DNA from: Saprospiraceae bacterium
GTDB lineage: Bacteria > Bacteroidota > Bacteroidia > Chitinophagales > Saprospiraceae
NCBI GenBank assembly: GCA_020629715.1
Contig: JAHDCU010000007.1
Coordinates: 186,001 to 250,000, forward strand
DNA: 64,000 nt
Reading direction: 5' to 3'
Shown: piece by piece, positions 53,810 to 62,631 of the stretch
How positions within the stretch are numbered: position 1 is the stretch's first letter
How the letters are laid out: every line of letters begins with the position of its first letter
The notes under the pieces: generated by a model
Database searches by the model: none
What the model was told of the DNA's origin: nothing
The model's input: only the letters and a program-made list of their open reading frames with translations
Position numbers and translations under genes: made by a program

Positions 53810-54394
53810 CTAGTCCTTTAATTTTTTTATAAATTTTGCAGGATTTCCTCCCCATATCTCCAAGGGTGGAATATCTTTTGATACTACAGAGCCTGCAGCT
53901 ACTATGGATCTAGCGCCAATTGTTACGCCTTTTAGAATGATAGAAGATGTACCTATAAATGCACCCTCTCGTACGATTATAGGAGCGCTTTTGACCATCT
54001 TATCTCCGTTATGTACCCTTTCATCGTAATCTAAGGAGTGAAAATCATTGTCCAAAAACTGACAACCTCCTCCCACCAAAACATTGTCCTCAATCTCAAT
54101 CTTACTTCTAGAATAAAATAAAGACGTAGAGATGCCAACATTATTATGGATTATAATTTCGGCTTCAGGAGCGATATAAAACATAGTGTTATGAGCTATA
54201 CCTACAGGGTTCTTGGTTGCATTACTGTTTATTTTACAATTGTTTCCTACTTGTAAAAAACCCTTACCTCTTCTTATAATTTGACCATGTGTTACGAGAT
54301 TTTCACCTTTCTCTGAATTAGTTACTTGAAAAAGTAAAAGGTTCCAAATTTTAAAAGGTAGATATGATATAGCTAAAATAAATTTTTTAATCAT
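53810..54394 (-). CDS. Hexapeptide-repeat acyltransferase
   Basis: This is a left-handed beta-helix acyltransferase of about 194 residues. The start at 54394 (MIKKFILAISYLPFKIWNLLLFQ) overlaps the previous gene by 8 bases; an ATG at 54433 would reach 39 bases further into it. The helix coils include GNNCKINSNATKNPVGIAHN, IEIEDNVLVGGGCQFLDNDFHSLDYDERV with the catalytic His, and IVREGAFIGTSSIILKGVTIGARSIVAAGSVVSKDIPPLEIWGGNPAKFIKKL. It is similar to colanic/maltose-type acetyltransferases. Its acceptor is unknown. Confidence 0.85.
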   Translation of the reverse strand: MIKKFILAISYLPFKIWNLLLFQVTNSEKGENLVTHGQIIRRGKGFLQVGNNCKINSNATKNPVGIAHNTMFYIAPEAEIIIHNNVGISTSLFYSRSKIEIEDNVLVGGGCQFLDNDFHSLDYDERVHNGDKMVKSAPIIVREGAFIGTSSIILKGVTIGARSIVAAGSVVSKDIPPLEIWGGNPAKFIKKLKD

Positions 54395-55037
54395 TAAATA
54401 TAATATTAAAATTATCTTGGAGCCATTTATCATCTTTATTCCACCATTCTAAAGATTTTAAATATTTGATCTTATCTTCTGGAAGTCTCTTTCTAATAAA
54501 ATGAGCTGGCACTCCCCCTACAATACTATAATCGGGAACATCCTTCATTACTACGGCTCCCGATGCTATTATAGATCCATTACCAATAGAAATTCCTCCT
54601 TTAATAATTACATTGGCCCCTATCCAAACATCATGACCAATTTTTGTTGTATCATTATATTCTTCGAAAGTTATTTTATTTGAAAAAGTCTTACCTACCT
54701 GCGCGGCAGTTGAATAAAAAGCAGGATGTGTTGAAAACCTATCTGTTGGGTGTTCTCCTAATCCAATTTTAACATCAGGTCCAATACTCGTAAAGTTTCC
54801 AACTCTAAGATTTCGTATTCTTGTATTTTCTCCAACGTAAGAAAATCTACCAAAAGAACAATCCTTAATAGCACTATTAGATGATATATAATTATAATCA
54901 TCAAATTCAACATTTATAAGGCTTACATTATTACCTAATTTTAACGATTTATGCTTCACAAGGTATTTAATATTAACCAGAGTCTGTCTAATAAAATTTT
55001 TAGTGGGACTGAATATTAACCTTAAGAATCTTTTCAT
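54387..55037 (-). CDS. CatB/XAT-type O-acetyltransferase
   Basis: This 216-residue hexapeptide acyltransferase belongs to the CatB-like xenobiotic acetyltransferase group. The signature GLGEHPTDRFSTHPAFYST carries the His, and DTTKIGHDVWIGANVIIKGGISIGNGSIIASGAVVMKDVPDYSIVGGVPAHFIRKRL closes the helix. The WWNKDDKWLQDN tail is usual for the group. Despite the name, members in polysaccharide loci modify sugars, not antibiotics. It overlaps its neighbours by 4 and 8 bases, so it is in the middle of a dense operon. Confidence 0.87.
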   Translation of the reverse strand: MKRFLRLIFSPTKNFIRQTLVNIKYLVKHKSLKLGNNVSLINVEFDDYNYISSNSAIKDCSFGRFSYVGENTRIRNLRVGNFTSIGPDVKIGLGEHPTDRFSTHPAFYSTAAQVGKTFSNKITFEEYNDTTKIGHDVWIGANVIIKGGISIGNGSIIASGAVVMKDVPDYSIVGGVPAHFIRKRLPEDKIKYLKSLEWWNKDDKWLQDNFNIIFND

Positions 55038-56185
55038 TTTTGAAAATATCTATTCAAGAATAGTTTTACAATGTGCCTAACTTTATTTAGAAAACCTAAA
55101 GACCCAAAAAAGTAATTATATATATGCTTTTCTGCGATTTGATCTTTTAATGTTTTTGATAAATTAAAATCTTCCGCTTTCCCGAGTGAAAACATTTTAC
55201 CTTCTACCTTATACAAGATATTTAAAACAAGAGGCTTGCAATCCAAACCATACGTTTTTAACGGATGCTTGCATTTTTTACACGAAATGACATAAGGTTT
55301 TTCGAAAATTTCTTTTGTTCCATATAAATCAAACTCTATCTGCGAATTGCTTATTCCTGGGTAAGAGACAGATAACTCTGCGCATAATTCAAAATGACTA
55401 TCGTATCTTGATACACTATCATTTAATTCTATAAAATTACTATTCACTTTTCCTTGTTCTAATGGTACTTGGAAAAATGTACTTGGTTTCGCATTGTTAG
55501 TTCCTGTATCAGACCAATTAGTACTATATGATATTCTTGGAAATACAAAGTACTTGTCATTCGCCTGACAGAAGTTTATGAAATGTTTCAACCAAGAAGA
55601 ATCTGGCCAGTTTTTGACATAAGTAGGAATATACGATTGTTGATCAACATATAAATTTGTTTTATACCATGACTTAAAAGCTCCCCATTGTTCTTTTGTC
55701 CACGCCTGACCCCAAGAAGATGCTACCTTGATAAAATATACATCTGAATCGTCAACGATAGGCTCAAAAGGAAGAAGGTTATTAAAGTTTAGTTTGTGAT
55801 TGTAAAGTGATACTCCTGCTATTTGATTATCTAATTGATAAAATTTTAGAGCATTATTTGCATAAGTATAAAAGTTGTGACTAACGGTTAAATCATCTTC
55901 CAGCATAATTATACTTCCATACTCATTAACTAAATCTCCACATTTTAAAATATGCGCTTTTAATCCAAGATTTATAGCTTGATGTATAACTCGTTTATGC
56001 CCATATTTCCAGCAAAACGAATTTGCAATTTCTAGTACTTGTCTATTTTCACTAGACTCCTCAAAATCTATACAAATACAGAGAGTGATATCCTTAAATA
56101 CATAATTAGCTCTAGAAATAGAATCTAAAACTCTCACAATAGATTTTGGTCTATTATATCCAATAACTACAATCGCTGGAGTCAT
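55034..56185 (-). CDS. GT-A glycosyltransferase resembling GT13 (GnT-I-like)
   Basis: This is a 383-residue protein. It starts AIVVIGYNRPKSIVRVLDSI, as in GT2/GT13 enzymes. The central block SIIMLEDDLTVSHNFYTYANNAL contains the E-D-D metal motif of eukaryotic N-acetylglucosaminyltransferase I, and FIKVASSWGQAWTKEQWGAF resembles the GT13 loop that follows. A C-terminal part of about 110 residues contains CKKCKHPLKTYGLDC, a possible zinc-binding knuckle or a small accessory fold. GT13 would suggest a GlcNAc-type donor, but that is inference. It overlaps the CatB-like gene by 4 bases. Confidence 0.68.
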   Translation of the reverse strand: MTPAIVVIGYNRPKSIVRVLDSISRANYVFKDITLCICIDFEESSENRQVLEIANSFCWKYGHKRVIHQAINLGLKAHILKCGDLVNEYGSIIMLEDDLTVSHNFYTYANNALKFYQLDNQIAGVSLYNHKLNFNNLLPFEPIVDDSDVYFIKVASSWGQAWTKEQWGAFKSWYKTNLYVDQQSYIPTYVKNWPDSSWLKHFINFCQANDKYFVFPRISYSTNWSDTGTNNAKPSTFFQVPLEQGKVNSNFIELNDSVSRYDSHFELCAELSVSYPGISNSQIEFDLYGTKEIFEKPYVISCKKCKHPLKTYGLDCKPLVLNILYKVEGKMFSLGKAEDFNLSKTLKDQIAEKHIYNYFFGSLGFLNKVRHIVKLFLNRYFQK

Positions 56186-56322
56186 AAATTTAAAAGTGAT
56201 TTTCTCATTCCTATTACCTAATATAACTGACTCAGAAGAACTCCACTGGCAATACCTCTAAGGCGCAGAAATAATATTTTTTTCAATTTAGATGTTTTAT
56301 TGAGTTTCAAATCGATATAGTT

Positions 56323-57624
56323 TTAATTCTTAAAAAAGGTTTTATAACTTTTAATCAATCTGTAATTAGGAATTAATGATTCCAAATACTCCGATATTCG
56401 TATTGGAATAAGTTTTTGAATTACGAACTTAAAAGCGGGTATAACTAGCAAGAGCTGATACAAGAATAATGCAAAGGCAATACCTACAATGTCATAAAAT
56501 GATCCTACATATATAACCAACGGTGTAAGAAGTAAGATGCCTAAATTCCAGTAAAAACCTAAATGAGTTTTACCAAATGCTACAATAAGTGAGCCTGTAG
56601 AGTTACCAATAGATCTAAGAGTCATGTACAAAGATAAAACCTGCACTATACTAACTATATGAATGTAGCTGCTTCCGTATAAAAATGTTACTATCCAATA
56701 AGAAAATAGAGCCATAACTGCATACAAAAAGAAATTAATCGTTGTTAGTGTATTTACTAATTTAAGATAAGCGTCTTTAACACGTTCTCCCTCCACCTGA
56801 ATCTTAGAGAATAATGGCGTAGCTACTTTAGTTATAATAGGATTTATTATACCAGTCGGTTTAAAAACTAACTGTTTGGCAAGACTGTAACCTCCTAGAA
56901 CCTCAGCACCTAAAAGTTTTCCGATAATTAGAATATCTAAATCCCTATTAAAATAATTTATTATGCTACTACCCATTTGATATATACCAATTTTAAGGTA
57001 TGGAAGTGTAAGCCTTATATTTATATAAAATAGCAATCCATAATTGCCAACCCCAGAAATCAAAAGTAAAAGATTAGAGATAATATTCATAGTCAGTATC
57101 GAGTATAGCAATGCATATACCCCATACCCGTTAATAGCACAATAAATTGCAACAAAAAATGATATAATTGCTGAAGTAATTTCAATAATCGCGATTTTTT
57201 CGAATAGTAAGTTTTTTTGCAAAATCGTGGCGAACTGACGTCCAATACCACCGAATATTACACTTAAACCTGCTAGTGGTATAAGGGTATGGAGTTCATT
57301 TAATTCATAAAAAATAGTTACCCAAGGAGCCAGAATTAATATAATCCCGTAAATGATAATACTAACCGTGAGATTAAGCCAATACAGACTAGCATAAGTT
57401 TTTTGATCGGTATTCTGTTTGTGGAGAATAGCTGATGTTAAACCCATATCCATAAAAAGATTACTAAACCCTATTACGAATAAGACTATGGACATAAGAC
57501 CGAAATCTGCCGAGTCAAGGTATCGGGTTAGAATACTAATCCTTAACAAGGCAACTATTGATACAGTAACCTTAGCTAAACTAGTCCACTTAACTCCCTT
57601 AATTGTTTCGGCTTTTAAACTCAC
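56323..57624 (-). CDS. Polysaccharide flippase, Wzx/MOP family
   Basis: This 433-residue membrane protein has about twelve to fourteen helices of the oligosaccharide flippase (polysaccharide_synt) family. KGVKWTSLAKVTVSIVALLRISILTRYLDSADFGLMSI is the typical N-terminus, and LDILIIGKLLGAEVLGGYSLAKQLV is a conserved middle segment. Wzx moves undecaprenyl-linked repeat units to the outer face of the inner membrane. It follows the sulfotransferase gene by 19 bases and precedes a 137-base gap, the largest in the run, that shows no gene. Confidence 0.88.
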   Translation of the reverse strand: MSLKAETIKGVKWTSLAKVTVSIVALLRISILTRYLDSADFGLMSIVLFVIGFSNLFMDMGLTSAILHKQNTDQKTYASLYWLNLTVSIIIYGIILILAPWVTIFYELNELHTLIPLAGLSVIFGGIGRQFATILQKNLLFEKIAIIEITSAIISFFVAIYCAINGYGVYALLYSILTMNIISNLLLLISGVGNYGLLFYINIRLTLPYLKIGIYQMGSSIINYFNRDLDILIIGKLLGAEVLGGYSLAKQLVFKPTGIINPIITKVATPLFSKIQVEGERVKDAYLKLVNTLTTINFFLYAVMALFSYWIVTFLYGSSYIHIVSIVQVLSLYMTLRSIGNSTGSLIVAFGKTHLGFYWNLGILLLTPLVIYVGSFYDIVGIAFALFLYQLLLVIPAFKFVIQKLIPIRISEYLESLIPNYRLIKSYKTFFKN

Positions 57625-57643
57625 TTAATCTCGTTATATTTCA

Positions 57644-58423
57644 TTAACGGTAGCCTAATTTAATCATGAGGTCAGAGCATGTGGTTTCAATTTTTTCTAA
57701 GTTGTTATCTCCAAAAAACTCTTGGTATGAGATATTTCTATCTCCTCTAGGTTGAAATTGAACATCCAATAACTCTGTAATATCGCTTACTTTTGGGAAG
57801 TCGAATAGTTCACAAAGTTCATCAATACATTTTTGTTTATCCTGGACAAAATTTTCATATTTAATAAGATGCATATTGTCCTTATTCTGTAGGTAACAGT
57901 CCACAAAACTTATCCAGCGTTCAGATATTGCTTTTACATAATGTATGTCTTTTTCATAAGACGATTCGAAAAGGGGCTTCCATGCATCTTCAACTTTACT
58001 TAAATCAGGATTTACAGAGTGATTTCCTTTTAATTTAAGTCTATTTAATAAGCTTCTTATATTACTTCTAGGGTCTCTAACTACGTAAATAAATTTAGGT
58101 GATTTGTACGTATGGCATATTTCATCATAGAAGTATGTTAAATTAGGTTCTTTAATTATATCCTTACTGAAAGTTCTCTTGTGTTTTGTAACCCAATATT
58201 TAAATTCAGATCTATTTTTAATTAGTCTCCCTAAGTGTGGTTCCCATAGTAAAGGGGTGTCAAGGGTTAAGGTCTTACCTGATCTTTCTGCAAAAAGTCT
58301 AGAAATAGCACTTGTACCAGATTTTTGATGACCTAATATTATTATCGGAGTATCCGGTAACGATATAAATGGATTTATTAGAGTATTAAAGTGCTTACGA
58401 ATGTTTCTCTTCATTAGATCCAA
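57644..58423 (-). CDS. Sulfotransferase family protein
   Basis: This is a 259-residue PAPS-dependent sulfotransferase. The phosphosulfate loop is PIIILGHQKSGTSAISRLFAE and the 3'-phosphate block is KFIYVVRDPRSNIRSLLNRLK. The MHLIKYENFVQDKQKCIDEL segment and C-terminal PRGDRN complete the fold. It sits between the GT56 transferase (29-base overlap) and the flippase, so sulfation probably happens on the lipid-linked unit before flipping. With the gene at 33104 and the remnant at 62395 it suggests a sulfated glycan, as is common in marine Bacteroidota. Confidence 0.85.
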   Translation of the reverse strand: MDLMKRNIRKHFNTLINPFISLPDTPIIILGHQKSGTSAISRLFAERSGKTLTLDTPLLWEPHLGRLIKNRSEFKYWVTKHKRTFSKDIIKEPNLTYFYDEICHTYKSPKFIYVVRDPRSNIRSLLNRLKLKGNHSVNPDLSKVEDAWKPLFESSYEKDIHYVKAISERWISFVDCYLQNKDNMHLIKYENFVQDKQKCIDELCELFDFPKVSDITELLDVQFQPRGDRNISYQEFFGDNNLEKIETTCSDLMIKLGYR

Positions 58424-59543
58424 ATAAATTATCTATATCTTTCTTTAATAATTTCATTGTATTATTTAAGCTAAAATATTTTTTCAGTATGAGCTTATTT
58501 TGCTCTACTACCTCCCTGGACAATGATGTGAAGAGCTCCTTCTTTTCTAAATGATTTTCTACTGAAAAAATAGCTAGACCTATTCGTTTAAAGTAGGAAT
58601 AGACTGAACTTTTATTACTTAAAAATACTTTTGACCCAAAGTACAAGGATGCTATAATATTGCCTATGGCTTGTTGTCTAAAATGATACATTATTACTAC
58701 TCCACAGTCGTTGACTATTTTTTGATACTCCTCTAATGGCACGAAGTCTAGTAGTGGATTAAAATTTTTAAAATAATTCTGCCCTTTTCGAGTAATATAA
58801 TTTGCATACCTCTTATCACCATAGCTCAAGGGAACTACTACTTCTGTATCGTGCTTAATCAATGATTTGACTTTATTGAAGATATCTATATGGTTATTGG
58901 TTGGTATTGCAGAATTACCAATTAGTATTTTGTTATTATTTAAAGGTTGTCCACTTACACTTAGCTTCATCCATTCTAATGGATAATAGAAAAAATGAAT
59001 ATGCTTTCTAGGTATAGGTAAAAATTTATTAAGCAATTCAAATTCCTCTCTATAAAGGACGCCAATATACCTCAGTTTTGTCATAGCCTCTAGCAATAAT
59101 TTTCCATTGTCTACCGGCTGTCGTTTAAAAATTATATTCTTAATCGAGCTTAGTTTTTTAATAAAACTTACATACCTATAAGTTTGGGGGGCTAATATAT
59201 TCCGCTGGTCGAAAGAGTTATATAAATCAGCACCCCATATTATCCATACAAATCGATGGTAAGATGAATATTTTAATACCGTTCTTGCACTAATGGATGC
59301 TAGATAATGTACAAGGATAAAATCATAACTATCTATATTAACAATCTCTATGTGCTCAATTTCATCATTTACCGTAGATATTGTTCCGCATACTGACTCG
59401 GCTTGCACGAAATTCAAGTTTTTGTCTTTTTTCTTGAATATCTTCCATTCTATAACTGAATCTATGAAGGTTTTAGCCAATAAAGAATCCGCTCTATCTA
59501 TAAACTTATCATCAGGTCCAATATTCAGAATTTTATATCTCAA
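58395..59543 (-). CDS. GT56-like Fuc4NAc transferase (WecF/RffT family)
   Basis: This 382-residue GT-B enzyme is similar to enterobacterial TDP-Fuc4NAc:lipid II transferase. Family blocks are ILNIGPDDKFIDRADSLL, FILVHYLASISARTVL, FVWIIWGADLY, ILIGNSAIPTNNHIDIFNKV and VVPLSYGDKRYANYI. The acidic region near GVVIMYHFRQQAIGNIIASLYFGSKVFLS completes the pattern. In enterobacteria it adds Fuc4NAc from the dTDP donor to the lipid-linked ManNAcA-GlcNAc unit. It lies next to wecE (11-base overlap), which makes that donor sugar, so donor identity is well supported by context. Confidence 0.78.
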   Translation of the reverse strand: MRYKILNIGPDDKFIDRADSLLAKTFIDSVIEWKIFKKKDKNLNFVQAESVCGTISTVNDEIEHIEIVNIDSYDFILVHYLASISARTVLKYSSYHRFVWIIWGADLYNSFDQRNILAPQTYRYVSFIKKLSSIKNIIFKRQPVDNGKLLLEAMTKLRYIGVLYREEFELLNKFLPIPRKHIHFFYYPLEWMKLSVSGQPLNNNKILIGNSAIPTNNHIDIFNKVKSLIKHDTEVVVPLSYGDKRYANYITRKGQNYFKNFNPLLDFVPLEEYQKIVNDCGVVIMYHFRQQAIGNIIASLYFGSKVFLSNKSSVYSYFKRIGLAIFSVENHLEKKELFTSLSREVVEQNKLILKKYFSLNNTMKLLKKDIDNLFGSNEEKHS

Positions 59544-60651
59544 AGGCTAAAATTTTCTCACAGATATAATCGACCTCCTGCAAGCTCAAATCTACGTATA
59601 AGGGTAGCCTCACTAATCTTTCAGCAAATTTATTGCAGTTAGGTAATTCTCTGTCGTCATGCTTGTCTTTATAAAATGGACTTTTATGTAATGATAAATA
59701 ATGAAAAACTGCATGAATATTATAGTTTCTCAAATAGGATATAAGTTTTGATCTTTGTTCTAATGAATTACATAATAGATAATACATATGCGCATTATTT
59801 GTGGCATCGGACTCAATCTCTTGAGTAGTATAATAGTTGTTATTTCCTTTTAAATGAAAATTATATCTATTCCAGATTGCTTTCCTTTTTTCTTGTATCT
59901 GGTTAATGTTTTCAATCTGTGCCCATAAAAACGCTGCAATAATTTCAGAAGGTAAAAAAGAAGACCCTATATCTACCCAGCCATACTTATCTATCTCTCC
60001 TCTAAAAAATGCAGATCGATTAGTGCCCTTCTCCCAGATAATCTCTGCTCTATCGGTATACTGCATATCATTTATTGCAAGCATACCCCCTTCACCACTA
60101 ATTATATTTTTAGTTTCATGAAAAGAAAATGCCGCTAAATGACCAAATGTTCCCAGAGGCTTTCCCTTATAGTAGCTATCTACAGCCTGAGCAGCATCTT
60201 CTATAAGTTTTATATTATTTCTTTCCGCTATAGCCAATATTTTTTCCATATCACATGCCATACCTGCATAATGAACAACTACAATAGCTTTTGTTTTATC
60301 AGTAATTAATTCCTCTATCCTATTTGGATCTATATTAGGATTGTGAGGACAAGAGTCTGCAAAAACAATTCTTGCTCCCCTTAATACAAAGGCATTAGAA
60401 GTTGACACAAAAGTATACGAAGGCATGATTACCTCGTCTCCTGGTTTTATATCTATCAATATTGCCGCCATTTCTAATGCATCAGTGCATGAGGTAGTAA
60501 GGAGACATTTTCCAAATCCATATTTGTACTCTAAATATTTCTGACATTTTTTAGTATAAAATCCATTTCCTGACAGCTTTCCTCTTTGAATAGCGTCTTC
60601 AATGTATATATACTCCTTACCCGTTTTATAGGGCTTATTAAATGGGATCAT
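59533..60651 (-). CDS. wecE: dTDP-4-amino-4,6-dideoxygalactose transaminase
   Basis: This 372-residue PLP aminotransferase of the DegT/DnrJ/EryC1 class aminates dTDP-4-keto-6-deoxyglucose to dTDP-Fuc4N. The WecE/RffA signature is near full: IPFNKPYKTGKEYIYIEDAI, KLSGNGFYTKKC, SYTFVSTSNAFVLRGA, LIEDAAQAVDSYYKGKPLG, PLP-binding Lys in SFHETKNIISGEGG, and EKGTNRSAFFRGEIDKYGWVDIGSSFLPSE. It stands 19 bases from the upstream acyltransferase. Its substrate requires RmlA, encoded two genes upstream, and an RmlB not seen in the window. Confidence 0.92.
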   Translation of the reverse strand: MIPFNKPYKTGKEYIYIEDAIQRGKLSGNGFYTKKCQKYLEYKYGFGKCLLTTSCTDALEMAAILIDIKPGDEVIMPSYTFVSTSNAFVLRGARIVFADSCPHNPNIDPNRIEELITDKTKAIVVVHYAGMACDMEKILAIAERNNIKLIEDAAQAVDSYYKGKPLGTFGHLAAFSFHETKNIISGEGGMLAINDMQYTDRAEIIWEKGTNRSAFFRGEIDKYGWVDIGSSFLPSEIIAAFLWAQIENINQIQEKRKAIWNRYNFHLKGNNNYYTTQEIESDATNNAHMYYLLCNSLEQRSKLISYLRNYNIHAVFHYLSLHKSPFYKDKHDDRELPNCNKFAERLVRLPLYVDLSLQEVDYICEKILAFEI

Positions 60652-60670
60652 ATTGACTTTTTGAAATAAG

Positions 60671-61456
60671 TTAAAATGGAGTAAATTTCCCCTTCTCAGG
60701 TAGTAAATACTTCATAAATTGAATTTCAGTTTTATTATATTTTTTGGTGTATTTCCGAGAGGATACATCGAAATAGGTCATATCATCTTCAAAACAAACC
60801 TTCAAGGTGTCTTTTACAATTCTAATCTTACCAGAGTCTAATTTGCTTTCATTAAGATGGTTTTTTAACATCTCAAATTTTTCTTCAAGTCCTCTTTCAT
60901 TAAAATGGAATCCAGTCTTTGAACTAATATCTTTTGCCGGACTTCCAGCGTAAATACAATTATAATCCATATCCTTTGTTATTACCGATCCAACCAATGC
61001 CAAAGCTTTGTCTTTGACATTAACCGGACTTACTATACAATGACCCACAAACCATACATCATTTCCAATAACAAGAGGACTCTCAGATAAGAATCTACTT
61101 CCCTCTAATGTATCTCCATATTTAATATGACTCCATAACTGAGAATGAGCACCAATACCACAATTATCTCCTATGGTCGTCCCACCAATAGAATCAATAA
61201 TGCAATACTGCCCTATCCAAGCATTGTGACCAATGTGGCACGGTTTATATCCATGTATATTAGTATTATGGTGAATTTTACTATAATCTCCGATAGAAAA
61301 ATCATCACAAATTATTTGTACATTCTTACCGATATAAGTATTGTCTCCAATAAAAATTGATTTTGACTTTCCATTTATTCCTCGAATTATAGCACTATCT
61401 TCTATAACTACATTTCTGCCTACAGTAACTTTTTCTGCATTAATATTGTCAAACAT
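60671..61456 (-). CDS. Hexapeptide acyltransferase, candidate dTDP-Fuc4N N-acetyltransferase
   Basis: This is a 261-residue left-handed beta-helix protein with at least eight hexapeptide coils (VTVGRNVVIEDSAIIRG, IFIGDNTYIGKNVQII, CHIGHNAWIGQYCIIDS, TTIGDNCGIGAHSQLW, PLVIGNDVWFVGHCIVSPV). An unusual C-terminal domain of about 80 residues follows. In enterobacteria the matching step, dTDP-Fuc4N to dTDP-Fuc4NAc, is done by the GNAT enzyme WecD. Position between RmlA and WecE argues that this beta-helix enzyme replaces it. The assignment is contextual. Confidence 0.65.
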   Translation of the reverse strand: MFDNINAEKVTVGRNVVIEDSAIIRGINGKSKSIFIGDNTYIGKNVQIICDDFSIGDYSKIHHNTNIHGYKPCHIGHNAWIGQYCIIDSIGGTTIGDNCGIGAHSQLWSHIKYGDTLEGSRFLSESPLVIGNDVWFVGHCIVSPVNVKDKALALVGSVITKDMDYNCIYAGSPAKDISSKTGFHFNERGLEEKFEMLKNHLNESKLDSGKIRIVKDTLKVCFEDDMTYFDVSSRKYTKKYNKTEIQFMKYLLPEKGKFTPF

Positions 61457-61481
61457 AAGTTGATATAAATTATATAATTAA

Positions 61482-62348
61482 TTACTGATTTAATTGATTT
61501 AGTAAGTATAAGCCATAACCACTCTTAAGTTGAGGATCAGCCAATTTTCGAAATTGAGTATCATTAATAAATTCCATCCTCCAAGCAACTTCTTCGATAC
61601 AACCTATTTTGTAACCTTGCCGTTTTTCAATCACCCTAACAAACTCTGAAGCATCATGTAAGGAATCAAATGTTCCAGTATCTAACCAAGCTGTCCCTCG
61701 ACCTAATACTGAGACCTTCAATTGGCCGTGCTTTAAATAATACTCATTAATTGTTGTTATCTCGTACTCACCTCTTGCTGATGGTTTAATAGTTTTTGCA
61801 ATATCAACAACTTTATTATCATAAAAATATAGACCTGGAACTGCATATCTAGAACTTGGTTTGCTAGGTTTTTCCTCTATACTTATCGCTCTATAATTAT
61901 CATCAAATTCAACCACTCCGTATCGCTCTGGATCACTCACAGAGTAAGCAAAAACCATAGCTCCTTCATCAGTAGATGCTCCGCTTTTTAATTTTCTAAC
62001 AAGATCTGAACCATGGAAAATATTATCACCTAAAATCAAGCAGACACTATCTGTTCCAATAAACTCTTCGCCAATTACAAATGCTTGAGCTAATCCATTA
62101 GGAACTGGTTGTACAGCGTATTCAAATTTACAACCTAAATTACTACCATCTCCTAATAAATCCTGAAAGGAAATAGAGTCTTCTGGCGTTGTTATTATTA
62201 AAATTTCTTTTATTCCAGCCATCATAAGCGTCGATAAAGGATAGTATATCATGGGCTTATCGTAAACTGGCATTAACTGCTTACTTATTCCTTTCGTTAT
62301 AGGATATAGTCTTGAGCCTGAACCTCCTGCCAAAATAATACCTTTCAT
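61482..62348 (-). CDS. rmlA: Glucose-1-phosphate thymidylyltransferase
   Basis: This 288-residue nucleotidyltransferase couples glucose-1-phosphate and dTTP to dTDP-glucose. Signature sequences are [86 protein letters not shown], and the C-terminal [18 protein letters not shown] with [19 protein letters not shown]. It leads the Fuc4NAc-like module (acyltransferase, WecE, GT56). rmlB, C and D are absent here, so dTDP-4-keto-6-deoxyglucose must come from a gene outside the window. Confidence 0.94.
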   Translation of the reverse strand: MKGIILAGGSGSRLYPITKGISKQLMPVYDKPMIYYPLSTLMMAGIKEILIITTPEDSISFQDLLGDGSNLGCKFEYAVQPVPNGLAQAFVIGEEFIGTDSVCLILGDNIFHGSDLVRKLKSGASTDEGAMVFAYSVSDPERYGVVEFDDNYRAISIEEKPSKPSSRYAVPGLYFYDNKVVDIAKTIKPSARGEYEITTINEYYLKHGQLKVSVLGRGTAWLDTGTFDSLHDASEFVRVIEKRQGYKIGCIEEVAWRMEFINDTQFRKLADPQLKSGYGLYLLNQLNQ

Positions 62349-62394
62349 ATGAACCGATTTTTAATATAAATAAGAGCACTAATATATTTATGTT

Positions 62395-62613
62395 TTATTT
62401 ATTATCCGTCCTATTCTCCCAAGGCATCATCTCCAATGTAGAGTCTATACCCAAAAACTCTTTGATATGCTCAGTGATCTTTGGATCTTCTAGTGTGACC
62501 ACCAATAGCTTATCACTATCGTCACCAAAGTAATCTTTTACTGATGTATTATATCGTCTATAATCATTGATCAGCATATTACGATTATATACGTCATCAT
62601 CTTAAATTAATTT
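62395..62613 (-). pseudogene. Remnant of a sulfotransferase gene (C-terminal end)
   Basis: A 60-codon frame (62577-62395) ends in NDYRRYNTSVKDYFGDD, LLVVTLEDPKITEHIKEFLGID and MPWENRTDNK, which resembles the C-terminal end of PAPS sulfotransferases (Y-x-N-x-x-V-x-x-Y-F, DKLL, L-E-D, FLG). Upstream, the same frame carries only eleven more codons (DDDVYNRN) before a TAA near 62605, and the P-loop part is missing. It sits between tviB and rmlA with a 7-base palindrome at its upstream edge. It is most likely the end of a deleted gene; expression as a small protein cannot be excluded. Confidence 0.6.
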
Positions 62614-62626
62614 AACTCAGAGTTAA
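62612..62626. repeat. Short perfect palindrome at a gene junction
   Basis: Seven-base arms, TTAACTC and GAGTTAA, surround a single base in the 18-base space between the tviB stop and the sulfotransferase remnant. It may be a weak hairpin or a scar of the deletion that left the remnant. Nothing else is visible here. Confidence 0.45.
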
Positions 62627-62631
62627 TTTCA

